Positions 1 to 7,940 of a DNA stretch of 64,000 bases are shown in pieces. Location of the stretch: contig NZ_BAAADO010000009.1 of NCBI RefSeq assembly GCF_039522525.1, positions 35,539 to 99,538 on the forward strand. The letters are read 5' to 3'. Made by a program: the position numbers and the translations under genes. This DNA comes from Salinibacillus aidingensis (GTDB taxonomy: Bacteria > Bacillota > Bacilli > Bacillales > Alkalibacillaceae). The notes beneath the pieces are model-generated. The model saw only the letters and a program-made list of their open reading frames with translations, did no database searches and was not told the DNA's origin. The first letter of the stretch is position 1, and every line of letters starts with the position of its first letter.

Positions 1-2
1 TT

Positions 3-107
3 GTTTCTTTTGTCATCTCCAGAATGACGCAGGCCCCACCAAAAGAGATTTCAGATATGGTTGAGGAGATTCGGGTACCAAAAGTATCGGAATCAGGTGA
101 AAAGTAA
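3..107 (+). CDS. C-terminal end of a sodium:solute symporter (partial)
   Basis: An open frame enters from the left edge and stops at 105-107. The 34 visible residues end in MVEEIRVPK followed by a short polar tail. This resembles the cytoplasmic tail of acetate/monocarboxylate-type sodium:solute symporters (ActP-like and VC_2705 families), which often end in an EEIRVP-like motif. The transmembrane core lies outside the window, so the substrate cannot be judged. A strong terminator follows at once. The acyl-CoA synthetase two genes downstream would suit uptake and activation of a carboxylate, but that is inference. Confidence 0.55.
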   Translation, partial: VSFVISRMTQAPPKEISDMVEEIRVPKVSESGEK

Positions 108-109
108 AA

Positions 110-162
110 AGAGTCTATTCCTTTTCCTGTTTTGCAGGGGAGGAATAGACTCTGCCTTTTTT
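110..162 (+). terminator. Rho-independent terminator after the symporter
   Basis: Perfect 12-bp stem (111-122 with 141-152, GAGTCTATTCCT) with an 18-base loop and a T-run at 157-162. Confidence 0.9.
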
Positions 163-191
163 AACATTTTGAAAGAAAGGAGGATATAATC

Positions 192-614
192 ATGCTCATT
201 CTATTTTTTCTGACCATTTTAATAGCATTTTATCTGTTTCACCCACATCTGAACATTCTGGCCGTTAAAAAGGTGCTCGGAATTACCTTGTTTGTGGAAT
301 TATTTTATTTAATTGGACATTATATGTCAGGCTGGCCCTTTCCAACCCCTGTGGTGATTCTGCAAATCTTAATTGTTGTCGCCACAGGTGTAGCTATAGG
401 CGTGCTTTTCTCAAGAATCTGGCCCTTGCCTGATAAAAAAGGCTTTGAACGAATTGCACGTACCCTTCTGATTATGATACCCGCATTAGGAATTGGGATA
501 GGGATGCAATTACTGCTTCAGGGGCAATATGCCACCCAAGCACTCTACCTTATTTTTGCCCTGTCTGCCTGGCTGGGTTCAGGTCACTTCATACGTGAAA
601 CAGCCCAGTCATAG
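192..614 (+). CDS. Hypothetical integral membrane protein, 140 aa
   Basis: I do not recognise the family. The protein is strongly hydrophobic, with about four predicted transmembrane segments (roughly residues 2-18, 25-45, 52-75 and 90-130) joined by short polar loops. There are no Cys pairs or catalytic motifs. The start is set by AGGAGG eight bases before ATG. It lies 32 bp ahead of the acyl-CoA synthetase gene, with no terminator between, so the two are probably co-transcribed. Membrane location is well supported; the function is unknown. Confidence 0.7.
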   Translation: MLILFFLTILIAFYLFHPHLNILAVKKVLGITLFVELFYLIGHYMSGWPFPTPVVILQILIVVATGVAIGVLFSRIWPLPDKKGFERIARTLLIMIPALGIGIGMQLLLQGQYATQALYLIFALSAWLGSGHFIRETAQS

Positions 615-646
615 GCTGATAGATTCATAGAAAGGAGCAGATCGAT

Positions 647-2239
647 ATGAAAACCTCATTAACTCCACTGGATTGGAAAAGAAGAGCCGTGAAGTATTAT
701 CCGGAAAAAATTGCGGTGATTGATGACAGGAAAACATTTACGTATCGGGAATTTACCGAACGTACGGATCAATTATCCAAAGCCTTGCATCAAGCTGGTA
801 TTCAAAAAGGAGATCATGTGGCGGTCATGCTTCCGAATACTCATTATATGCTTGAGTGCTTTTATGGAATCAGTCAGCTGGGAGCTGCGATGGTCCCGTT
901 GAATTACCGTCTGTCGGCAGAGGATTTGGAGTACATTATTCAGCACAGTGATGCAAGGATGTTAATTGTAGATGAGGAATTTTCCGGTCCGATTGAACAG
1001 ATTGTTTCCAGCCTTTCTTTGGAGAAAATCATTATTGTCTCGGTAGAAGGCTTTCACACCTCCTTAAATGGAACCGATTATGAAGCGTTTATAAGTGAAA
1101 TTCCTTCAGATGCAACACTTCCGGAAGTGGACATCGATGAAAATCAGCTGCTGACGGTAAACTATACAAGCGGTACCACTTCCAAGCCTAAGGGTGTGAT
1201 GCTTACACATCGGGCCAATTATATCAATGCCGCGAATTTTATGTATCATCTTGATGTGAAGAATGAGGATGTATACCTTCATACCCTCCCAATGTTTCAT
1301 GCAAACGGGTGGGGAGGTGTCTGGGCGATAACCGGAGCGGGTGCTACACATGTGTTTCTGCGCAAGGTTGATCCGCCTTACATTTTAGAGTTGTTTGAAA
1401 AAGAACACATTACCTTGCTGTGTGGAGCTCCGACCGTTATTAATGTGCTGGTGAATGAGCCAAAAGCTAAGGAGGCGAACATTCCGACAAAGCCTCGTAT
1501 GGCTACAGCCGGTGCACCGCCGGCAGCTGCATTAATTCATAAAGCCCAGGAGATACTTGGCCTAAACATGATTCATGTGTATGGCCTGACAGAAACCTCA
1601 CCCTTTATTTTATATTGCGAATGGAAAAAGGAATTTGACACTAAAACTCCTGATGAACAGGCAGTGATTAAGGCAAGACAGGGCATTGAGCTTGCCTTTA
1701 ATGGTGAAACAAAGGTGATACGACAGGATGGAGAGGAAGTGAAATGGGACGGACAGGAGCTCGGTGAAATTGTCACCAGGGGAAATGTGGTGATGGAAGG
1801 CTATTACAAGAACCCTGAAAAAACGAAAGAAGCGTTGAAAGATGGCTGGTTTCATACAGGCGATCTGGCCGTCACTCATCCGGATGGGTATATTGAAATC
1901 CGGGATCGGGCAAAGGATATGATTATTTCGGGAGGGGAAAACATTTCCTCCACGGAAGTTGAAGGGGTTCTCTATAAGCATCCTGAAGTACGGGAAGCAG
2001 CAGTGATTGCTATTCCGCATGAAAAGTGGGGAGAGGTCCCAAAGGCAATGGTCGTCTTACAGCCGGAAGCAGATGTTACAGAAGATGACATCATTACTTA
2101 CTGCAGAGAAAATATGGCCCATTTCAAAGCCCCGAAAAAAGTACAGTTTGTCGAATCTTTGCCAAAAACAGCGACTGGAAAATTGCAAAAATACCGCCTG
2201 CGTGAAATGCACTGGGAAGGGGATAAAAAGGTGAATTAA
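647..2239 (+). CDS. Fatty-acyl-CoA synthetase (ANL superfamily AMP-binding ligase)
   Basis: A 530-residue adenylate-forming ligase that should activate a carboxylic acid with ATP and then transfer it to CoA. The phosphate-binding loop YTSGTTSKPKG is at 173-183. The adenylation motif YGLTETSP is near 313-320, the hinge-region motif YIEIRDRAKDMIISGGENI near 416-434, and the C-terminal catalytic lysine motif PKTATGKLQK near 505-514. Length and domain order are those of a complete medium/long-chain enzyme. The Gly-rich HANGW region in the middle resembles fatty-acid and methylthiopropionate-type ligases, so the chain length of the substrate is not fixed by sequence alone. The start has a GGAG site seven to ten bases upstream. 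A terminator follows at 2267. Confidence 0.92.
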   Translation: MKTSLTPLDWKRRAVKYYPEKIAVIDDRKTFTYREFTERTDQLSKALHQAGIQKGDHVAVMLPNTHYMLECFYGISQLGAAMVPLNYRLSAEDLEYIIQHSDARMLIVDEEFSGPIEQIVSSLSLEKIIIVSVEGFHTSLNGTDYEAFISEIPSDATLPEVDIDENQLLTVNYTSGTTSKPKGVMLTHRANYINAANFMYHLDVKNEDVYLHTLPMFHANGWGGVWAITGAGATHVFLRKVDPPYILELFEKEHITLLCGAPTVINVLVNEPKAKEANIPTKPRMATAGAPPAAALIHKAQEILGLNMIHVYGLTETSPFILYCEWKKEFDTKTPDEQAVIKARQGIELAFNGETKVIRQDGEEVKWDGQELGEIVTRGNVVMEGYYKNPEKTKEALKDGWFHTGDLAVTHPDGYIEIRDRAKDMIISGGENISSTEVEGVLYKHPEVREAAVIAIPHEKWGEVPKAMVVLQPEADVTEDDIITYCRENMAHFKAPKKVQFVESLPKTATGKLQKYRLREMHWEGDKKVN

Positions 2240-2266
2240 GCAGCGAAAGCTATACAGGTATACGAT

Positions 2267-2306
2267 GAAAAGGTGTTTCCTATTGAACAGGGAACATCTT
2301 TTTATC
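2267..2306 (+). terminator. Terminator after the acyl-CoA synthetase
   Basis: Stem AAAAGGTGTTTCCT / AGGGAACATCTTTTT with G-U pairs and a 7-base loop. The T-run merges into the palindromic repeat copy that begins at 2301. Confidence 0.75.
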
Positions 2307-2354
2307 ACGCATTAACTGTCTGTAATACCCCCACTGATGGTTAGTTGAACTTTA
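2301..2354. repeat. Palindromic repeat, short copy J
   Basis: Starts with the right-end motif of the family (TTTATCACGCATTAACTG) and runs directly into CCCCCACTGATGGTTAGTTG from the first hairpin. The interior of the roughly 160-bp element is missing. Confidence 0.75.
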
Positions 2355-2360
2355 TATTAC

Positions 2361-2408
2361 AATGATTCGCTGGTTCAGCATCCAAATATAAACAACAGCG
2401 AATCATTA
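2361..2408. promoter_or_regulatory. 12-bp perfect inverted repeat upstream of a small Cys protein
   Basis: AATGATTCGCTG at 2361-2372 is matched exactly by CAGCGAATCATT at 2397-2408, with a 24-base spacer. It lies 52 bp upstream of the start at 2461, has no T-run, and could be an operator or an RNA stem. Confidence 0.45.
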
Positions 2409-2460
2409 ACAGTGTTCTTTATGGTTTGATAGAATAAGAGGAAGGAAAAGGAGGATCCTT

Positions 2461-2622
2461 ATGTGGAATAAGCTAAAAGGTTTGTTTAAACCGAAAACAT
2501 GTGCGATCTGTAAAAACAAAGCTGAGCAGCCTGCGATTTATTATAATGATGAGGGGGAAAAGGTATTTGTCTGTTTTAAATGCGTACCTTACGCGGAAAG
2601 AAGAGCTTTCCGCAAAGGCTGA
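2461..2622 (+). CDS. Small zinc-ribbon-like protein, 53 aa
   Basis: A short frame with an excellent ribosome binding site (AAAGGAGG before ATG). It encodes 53 residues with two CxxC knuckles (CAIC near 15-18 and CFKC near 41-44) separated by about 22 residues, as in small zinc ribbons. The N-terminus is basic (Lys/Trp rich). I do not recognise a named family. It is preceded by a 12-bp inverted repeat and ends seven bases before the convergent stop of the sirtuin gene. Zinc binding is inferred from the Cys spacing. Confidence 0.7.
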   Translation: MWNKLKGLFKPKTCAICKNKAEQPAIYYNDEGEKVFVCFKCVPYAERRAFRKG

Positions 2623-2628
2623 AGGAGG

Positions 2629-3336
2629 TTACGTATGAAGCTCTTCCAGAACCTCACCGATTTTTTTATCATGAATCACCAGATCGGCATAGGAATCAAA
2701 TGGTGTTTCATCCCGATTAACAATCACTAATTTTGCTCCGTGATCTTTAGCGATTAAAGGAAATTGATTCGCCGGGGTGACAGAAAGAGAGGAGCCCAGA
2801 ACGATAAATAGTTCCGCTTTTTCAGCTTCCTCATAGGCGAACTGAAACGCCTCCTGAGGTAATGACTCACCAAACAGAACAATGGAAGGGCGTAAAATTC
2901 CCTCGCATGCAACACAATAGTAATCCTCGGCAACATATTCCTCACTGCTGTATTCTCTGCCACAGGATTGACAATGGAGCTTTTGAAGAGTTCCATGCAA
3001 TTCAGCAACCTGGGTGGAGCCTGCCTCCTGATGAAATCCATCAACATTTTGGGTAATAATGGACTTTACCTTTCCCTGCTGTTCCCACTCAGCCAGTATG
3101 TAATGTCCTTTATGCGGATGATATTCCTTTACTCCAAGAACCCGCTGCCGATAAAACTCAATAAACTCTTCCACGTTGTCATTCAGGGCATTTGTGTTGG
3201 CGATTTGGCTTGGATCCTTTTGCTTCCACAGCCCGCTGGAGGAACGAAAATCAGGCAGTCCACTTTCTGTTGACATCCCTGCTCCTGTAAAAACGACTGT
3301 ATACCTGGATTCCTGCAGCCATTCTTTTAAAATCAT
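2629..3336 (-). CDS. cobB: NAD-dependent protein deacylase (sirtuin, CobB/SrtN type)
   Basis: A 235-residue Sir2-family enzyme that removes acyl groups from lysine using NAD+. The NAD-binding motif GAGMSTESGLPDFRS is at 18-32 and TQNVDGFH at 95-102. The catalytic histidine is in LHG (His114). The zinc ribbon has CQSC at 122-125 and CVAC at 141-144, and GSSLSV is at 181-186. It lacks the Tyr/Arg pair of the desuccinylase subclass in the expected loop, so deacetylase activity is the likelier reading. The start has an AGGTGGG site. The gene is convergent with the small Cys protein and appears monocistronic. Confidence 0.93.
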   Translation of the reverse strand: MILKEWLQESRYTVVFTGAGMSTESGLPDFRSSSGLWKQKDPSQIANTNALNDNVEEFIEFYRQRVLGVKEYHPHKGHYILAEWEQQGKVKSIITQNVDGFHQEAGSTQVAELHGTLQKLHCQSCGREYSSEEYVAEDYYCVACEGILRPSIVLFGESLPQEAFQFAYEEAEKAELFIVLGSSLSVTPANQFPLIAKDHGAKLVIVNRDETPFDSYADLVIHDKKIGEVLEELHT

Positions 3337-3424
3337 GCTTTACCCACCTTTTTCATATAGTGTTTTTTATAAGGGTACAAAAATATCCTAATATAAAAGG
3401 GAGGTCTGTTCAAATGGCATAAAC

Positions 3425-4117
3425 TTAAATACATGGCACCAGGTCTGCATAGTAAAATCGGTCCCTGCCACTAAACAAATCCTTTTGGACGGTTAATGTT
3501 TCATCAGGGCGAAAGCGAATTTTGTGCTTGAAGAGTGGACCATCAAATACAAATGTGTGAAATTCACCATTTTCGCCGCATGGATCCACGTGTGACGGAA
3601 GGTCGTTCAAAAATGAGCGGTTGATCACTCTTCCTGTAAATGCTGAATCAAGCTGTTGTCCATCTGTACAGGTGACTATCGTTTGATAGCCTTCATTAAG
3701 AAATTCATTGATTAATCGCCGAGTATCTTCTCCCCAAATAGGAAAGACAGGCTGGATGGTAGTATCCTTCAGCATGGTTTCCCTGTATTTTCTAATATCT
3801 TCAAGTCGAATATCTCCAAACATCATATGTGTTACATCATCCATGATAAGCTCCTGTATCATCCTGCTCATTATTTTTTCATATGTGTCATTTGAACAAT
3901 TTTTCGGGATGTAAACCTTTTGCAGAGGGATGTTTAATGCAGAGGCCTGTTCATCCAGCAGGGCTTCCCGGACTCCATGCATGGTGGTGCGTTCATTGTC
4001 CTCTGTAATGGTCGTAACAAGGCAGCATACATCCCACTCATTAGATGCTATGATTCTATTTAAGGCAAGGATAGAGTCCTTGCCACCACTGAAGGATATT
4101 GCGATTTTCTTTTTCAA
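3425..4117 (-). CDS. Dph6-related PP-loop ATPase (diphthine-ammonia ligase family)
   Basis: About 230 residues of the adenine-nucleotide alpha-hydrolase fold, similar to the family named after eukaryotic diphthine-ammonia ligase. The PP-loop SGGKDS lies near the N-terminus, MFGDIRLEDIR is in the middle, and the family motif CGENGEFHTFV is near the C-terminal third. Bacteria lack diphthamide, so the real substrate is unknown; an ATP-dependent amidation or ligation is likely. I place the start at the TTG at 4117, because GAGGTG sits six bases upstream. The GTG at 4138 has no site before it. Confidence 0.8.
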   Translation of the reverse strand: MKKKIAISFSGGKDSILALNRIIASNEWDVCCLVTTITEDNERTTMHGVREALLDEQASALNIPLQKVYIPKNCSNDTYEKIMSRMIQELIMDDVTHMMFGDIRLEDIRKYRETMLKDTTIQPVFPIWGEDTRRLINEFLNEGYQTIVTCTDGQQLDSAFTGRVINRSFLNDLPSHVDPCGENGEFHTFVFDGPLFKHKIRFRPDETLTVQKDLFSGRDRFYYADLVPCI

Positions 4118-4225
4118 AGTATTCACCTCAAAAGGCACAAATGATGTTTTTTTAATAGATTAATTTTATAAGAGGTAAAAAGTAGGAAGGAAGGAAAAAA
4201 GGAGCGGGAGAAAGCGGAATTCACA

Positions 4226-4259
4226 GAAAGACTTCACTTAAAGTTAAGTGAGGTCTTTT
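4226..4259 (-). terminator. Terminator after the CxxCxGxG protein
   Basis: Stem AAGACCTCACTTAA / TTAAGTGAAGTCTT read on the minus strand, followed by TTTCTGT, directly after the stop at 4260. Confidence 0.75.
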
Positions 4260-4571
4260 CTAAATGAGCTTCTGTTTTTGCAGAAATTCCACAATCATGT
4301 CTTTGTTGGATATTAGTAATCGGCCATTATCGTTGGGGATTACCTTATTCCCCTTACAGGTTGGGCAGGTTTCTTTCTTGATTTCCTCTTCGTATTTGTC
4401 ACGGGCAATGGCCATTGCCTGATCAAATGTTGGGTATAACAGTTCCAGGTCCTCTAAAATTTCGCGAAACCGATCCGAAAACACTTCCACATAGCCTTTC
4501 CCGTTACAGTGATGACAGGTTTCCTCTAAGTTCAGAAACAAATTTTTCTGTTTTCGCATCATCTGTTTCAT
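4260..4571 (-). CDS. Small protein with two DnaJ-type Cys motifs, 103 aa
   Basis: Contains CHHCNGKG near 19-26 and CPTCKGNK near 69-76. These are the CxxCxGxG repeats used for zinc binding in DnaJ and related factors. The two motifs are separated by an acidic helical stretch, and there is no J domain. The start is preceded by GGAGGGAG. A second small protein of this sort (40636-40848) occurs in the window. Zinc binding is inferred, and the role is unknown. Confidence 0.7.
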   Translation of the reverse strand: MKQMMRKQKNLFLNLEETCHHCNGKGYVEVFSDRFREILEDLELLYPTFDQAMAIARDKYEEEIKKETCPTCKGNKVIPNDNGRLLISNKDMIVEFLQKQKLI

Positions 4572-5101
4572 TCACTCCCTCCATTCGAAAAGTATTCCTA
4601 ACACCTTATGAAAAATGAAAAACAAAAATAACAAATAGTGGAAAAGATTAGATTAATATTTGGAGTCCTGGTACCTTACTGATTGGATAAAAAGTGTGAA
4701 GTTTTGCTGAGTTGAGTAGTTATCATTAACGCTGGAGAATAACTGGTGAATTTAATTGTACCAAAAATAAGAAAATTTGGCAATATGAAGACAAGTCTGT
4801 TTATTTCTCTGTATTAAAGAACAATATTTAGATTTGATTGTCCATTCTGAAAGGGTAACGGTGGGTAGAATGAATTAAAATTGGAAAGATAAAAATACGT
4901 TTTACAGGAGGAAACGAAAAATATAGATGCCTCGCTGAATCAGGAGGACCAGATTGTCTTTGCCTGAATCATCCATAATATGGATCAATTGGTAAACATT
5001 TATCCCATATAAAAGAGCTTAAAAGTAGTAAATGGAGTCTGGTTATGTCATAATCTTTTTTTGTATATAGAGGGATTCCATAACATTGAGGAGCTGCAAG
5101 A
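4572..5101. other. 530-bp intergenic region
   Basis: AT-rich, between two divergent genes. I see no ORF with a good start, no clear riboswitch and no strong terminator. It presumably holds the promoters of both flanking genes. The right end has an AGGAGC site for the cyclase at 5102. Confidence 0.5.
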
Positions 5102-6787
5102 ATGATTACAAATCTGAAAAATGCTAAATACTTAGATGTTATTTTTAATAGTATTTCGGATATGGTCTTTTTAGTGTCGGTTGGTAAGGATCAATCCTTC
5201 CGTTACGTAACGGTGAATCAGCAGGTCATGAATCTGCTTAAGTTTCCAAAGGATTACAATGGTAAAAGAATAGAGGAAATCATGCCTGAAACATCAGCAG
5301 AAAAGATTACGGGGAAATATAAGGAGGCTATACAAAATCAGGAAACCATATCCTATGAAACGCCGCTGAAATTTCCCTTAGACGAAAATAAGGCTGAAGT
5401 CAGGCAGGGGTGGGTAGAGTCGAATGTTACCCCGATCTTTAACGAGGAGGGCAATTGTGAGCATGTCATTGCCATCACCCGGGAAATTACCAACAGAAAA
5501 AATCAGGAAAAAGAATTAAGACGAACAAAGGAAGAACTGGAAAAGGTTTTTAATCATGTAGCAGATGCGGTATTTATGTTTGATGAGAACGGAGAGTACC
5601 TGGCTGTGAATCCGGCCTTTACAACCATGTTTGGGTGGACAAGGGATGATGTTTTTTATAATCCCGAAGTGACTATTATTCCTGAAAACCAGAAGGCGGA
5701 ACTGGATAACCTTTTCCGACGCTTAAAGCAGGGGGAGGTTATTGATGCCAATCGTTCCCAGAGGAAAACCAAGGACGGCAGTGTCATCGAAGTCCTGTCC
5801 TCCTATTCTCCTATCATGGAAGACGGTACGATGATTGGAGGAGTGGCTGTATATAAGGATGTGGCAAAAATTATTGAATTAAAGGATCAACTGAAAGAAT
5901 CGGAAAACCGGTATCAGATGATTGTGGAACATTCCAATGATATGATTAGAGTCGTTAATCGTGACGGCTACATCCAATATGCTTCCCCTGCCCATCAGGA
6001 TATTTTAGGGATTCACCCTGACTTTTTTGCGGGGAAATCCTATCTTTCCTTTATTCACCTTGAAGATATGGCTAAAGTGCAAAATGCTTTTTCAATGATT
6101 ATAGAAAATAAGCAAAGTATTAAGTTTGAATATCGGCGTCTGAATAAAGATGGAGAGTATGTCTGGGTTGATACGCGTGGGGGGCCTGTTCTCAGTGCTT
6201 CTGGAGAAGTTGACCAGGTTGTGTTTATTTCAAGAGATATATCCAATCAGAAGGAGAAAGAAAAGGAATTAATGAATATGGCGCTGTTCGATGAATTAAC
6301 AGGACTGCCAAATCGCACCTTTTTCCATCACCAGGTTGAAATTGCGATGAATACAACGAAGCGGAAAGGAACGATTACAGCCGTCCTTATGTTAGACAGT
6401 GATAATTTTAAAGAGATTAACGATAGGTACGGACATGATACAGGGGATAAAGTGATTAAAGAGGTTGCGAGACGGGTACAGAATTCGGTCCGTGACACGG
6501 ATACGGTTTCGAGAATGGGTGGAGATGAATTCCAAGTCGTTCTTCCTGACCTTGAAGATAAAGAGGACGCAATAAGAGTCAGTGAACGTATTCGGAAGGA
6601 AATGAAGCAGCCCTTTGAGGTTTCGGCCAGTGGAGATGCGATTACCACAACAGTGAGTATTGGGATTTCCTATTATCACGGAGAGGAAAAAACGTATGAG
6701 AAACTCCTCAAGGAAGCAGATAATGCCCTTTACAAATCAAAGGAATCGGGCAGAAACCAATGGGCCGTTTACGAAAAAGAACGCTAG
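5102..6787 (+). CDS. Diguanylate cyclase with three PAS domains
   Basis: A 561-residue cytoplasmic sensor that should make cyclic di-GMP. Three PAS/PAC units occupy about residues 10-135, 143-262 and 267-385; the second and third are preceded by short coiled linkers (KELRRTKEELEK and LKDQLKESENR). The GGDEF domain starts at MALFDELTGLPNR near 393. The active-site GGDEF is intact at 473-477, and a product-inhibition I-site (RDTD, 464-467) lies five residues before it. There is no EAL domain and no membrane segment. The gene stands alone, with AGGAGC before the ATG and a terminator after it. The PAS ligand cannot be read from sequence. Confidence 0.93.
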   Translation: MITNLKNAKYLDVIFNSISDMVFLVSVGKDQSFRYVTVNQQVMNLLKFPKDYNGKRIEEIMPETSAEKITGKYKEAIQNQETISYETPLKFPLDENKAEVRQGWVESNVTPIFNEEGNCEHVIAITREITNRKNQEKELRRTKEELEKVFNHVADAVFMFDENGEYLAVNPAFTTMFGWTRDDVFYNPEVTIIPENQKAELDNLFRRLKQGEVIDANRSQRKTKDGSVIEVLSSYSPIMEDGTMIGGVAVYKDVAKIIELKDQLKESENRYQMIVEHSNDMIRVVNRDGYIQYASPAHQDILGIHPDFFAGKSYLSFIHLEDMAKVQNAFSMIIENKQSIKFEYRRLNKDGEYVWVDTRGGPVLSASGEVDQVVFISRDISNQKEKEKELMNMALFDELTGLPNRTFFHHQVEIAMNTTKRKGTITAVLMLDSDNFKEINDRYGHDTGDKVIKEVARRVQNSVRDTDTVSRMGGDEFQVVLPDLEDKEDAIRVSERIRKEMKQPFEVSASGDAITTTVSIGISYYHGEEKTYEKLLKEADNALYKSKESGRNQWAVYEKER

Positions 6788-6836
6788 AAAATTTTAAAGC
6801 AAAAATACTTTCATAACTGAATAAATAACGCGATAC

Positions 6837-6875
6837 GGTCAGTTTCCACATATTTAAGGGGGACTGACTTTTTTG
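6837..6875 (+). terminator. Terminator after the diguanylate cyclase
   Basis: Stem GTCAGTTTCC / GGGGACTGAC with an A/T-rich loop and a run of six T. Confidence 0.8.
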
Positions 6876-6960
6876 TATTTTTATACCGGATACTGTTCGA
6901 CAGATTTCCAATATCCATATAAAATATAAGATAGATGGCTATGGGCAGGAGGTTCTGGTC

Positions 6961-7440
6961 GTGGAGTTTTTTACAGCCTTAAAAAACAGCTTCTTACTAC
7001 CTGAGAAAAAAGCGTTGTTTCGGTTAAATCGTATTTCCATGCGTAATACCATTGTTTATATCAGTGTGATTCTATTTCTCCTCTTTATTCCGGATGTCTT
7101 ACAAATGATTATTCATTTTGAGGATGCAGAGATTCCAAGGAGCATGTATGCACTTCAATTAATTGTCATATATCCTTTTTTAATCATTTTTTTAGCCGTA
7201 TCAGGGATTTCGCTGCTGGCGGGTGTTTCGTATCTGATCAAGGTGCTGTTTAGACGGAGACTGGCATATCAGCAGCTTTGGAAAATGACGGCTTTTGCAC
7301 TGACCATACCTTTACTTTTACACGTTTTATTAAAGTATACGGTAGAATATACGTTCATGATTAATGGGGCTCCATTGCTGGTGCTGTATCTCATCATGTA
7401 CAGGATGATTATGGTTTATCCTCAAAGGCGCAGGGAATAA
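6961..7440 (+). CDS. Hypothetical membrane protein, 159 aa (DUF1189-like)
   Basis: Starts at GTG with AGGAGG seven bases upstream. About four transmembrane segments are visible (roughly 30-50, 65-93, 108-127 and 135-150). The amphipathic N-terminus (FFTALKNSFLLPEKKALFR) looks like the opening of DUF1189 membrane proteins, but the protein is shorter than the usual members of that family. The assignment is weak and no function is known. It is a single-gene unit between the cyclase terminator and the ferredoxin promoter region. Confidence 0.6.
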   Translation: MEFFTALKNSFLLPEKKALFRLNRISMRNTIVYISVILFLLFIPDVLQMIIHFEDAEIPRSMYALQLIVIYPFLIIFLAVSGISLLAGVSYLIKVLFRRRLAYQQLWKMTAFALTIPLLLHVLLKYTVEYTFMINGAPLLVLYLIMYRMIMVYPQRRRE

Positions 7441-7611
7441 TTAGAATAGTTGTTATTATTTAAAAATCATGATATTTTTATTATTGGAAGACTTCAATAT
7501 GGAGTTTTATAAGATGTACATTTGTTACATAAAAGGGATATCTACGGTGTTACAGATAGATTTCCTGAAAGAATATAGATTCTTTTACGTCTAAGAATGG
7601 GGGAATTGAAA

Positions 7612-7851
7612 ATGGCATTTGTCATTACTGCACCTTGTAAAGAGGAAAAGTCCGGGGAATGTGTAGAAGTGTGCCCGGTGGATTGTATAGAAGAAGGAAA
7701 GGACATGTTTTATATAGATCCGGATATCTGCATTGATTGCGGAGCCTGTGAAGCTGTATGTCCAGTCGAAGCTATCTATCATGAGGATGATATGCTGGAC
7801 GAGGATGTCCCATATCTGGAAGCTGCCAGAGAATTTTTTGCGAATAAGTAA
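7612..7851 (+). CDS. Ferredoxin, 7Fe (3Fe-4S plus 4Fe-4S) type
   Basis: A 79-residue soluble electron carrier. Cys7-x7-Cys15-x3-Cys19-Pro gives the 3Fe-type site. The CIDCGACEAVCP stretch provides the classic CxxCxxCxxxCP of the second cluster. The rest is acidic, as in other Bacillus ferredoxins that begin MAFVIT. I chose ATG 7612, not the in-frame ATG five codons earlier: the family starts at MAFVIT and GGGGGA is correctly spaced before it. A terminator follows immediately, so the gene is monocistronic. Confidence 0.93.
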   Translation: MAFVITAPCKEEKSGECVEVCPVDCIEEGKDMFYIDPDICIDCGACEAVCPVEAIYHEDDMLDEDVPYLEAAREFFANK

Positions 7852-7861
7852 GCAGGATTAG

Positions 7862-7898
7862 GAAAAACTCCCGTCAGGTAAAAGCGGGAGTTTTTTGT
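7862..7898 (+). terminator. Terminator after ferredoxin
   Basis: Stem AACTCCCG / CGGGAGTT with a T-run of six. Confidence 0.88.
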
Positions 7899-7940
7899 CT
7901 GTTGGTAATTAGTAAAATAACCGCAAAGGAGCTCTTAACC

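Noticed and set aside
1106..2020. Minus-strand ORFs inside the acyl-CoA synthetase gene
   Set aside because: Antisense to a complete ANL enzyme; no ribosome binding sites and no recognisable domains.
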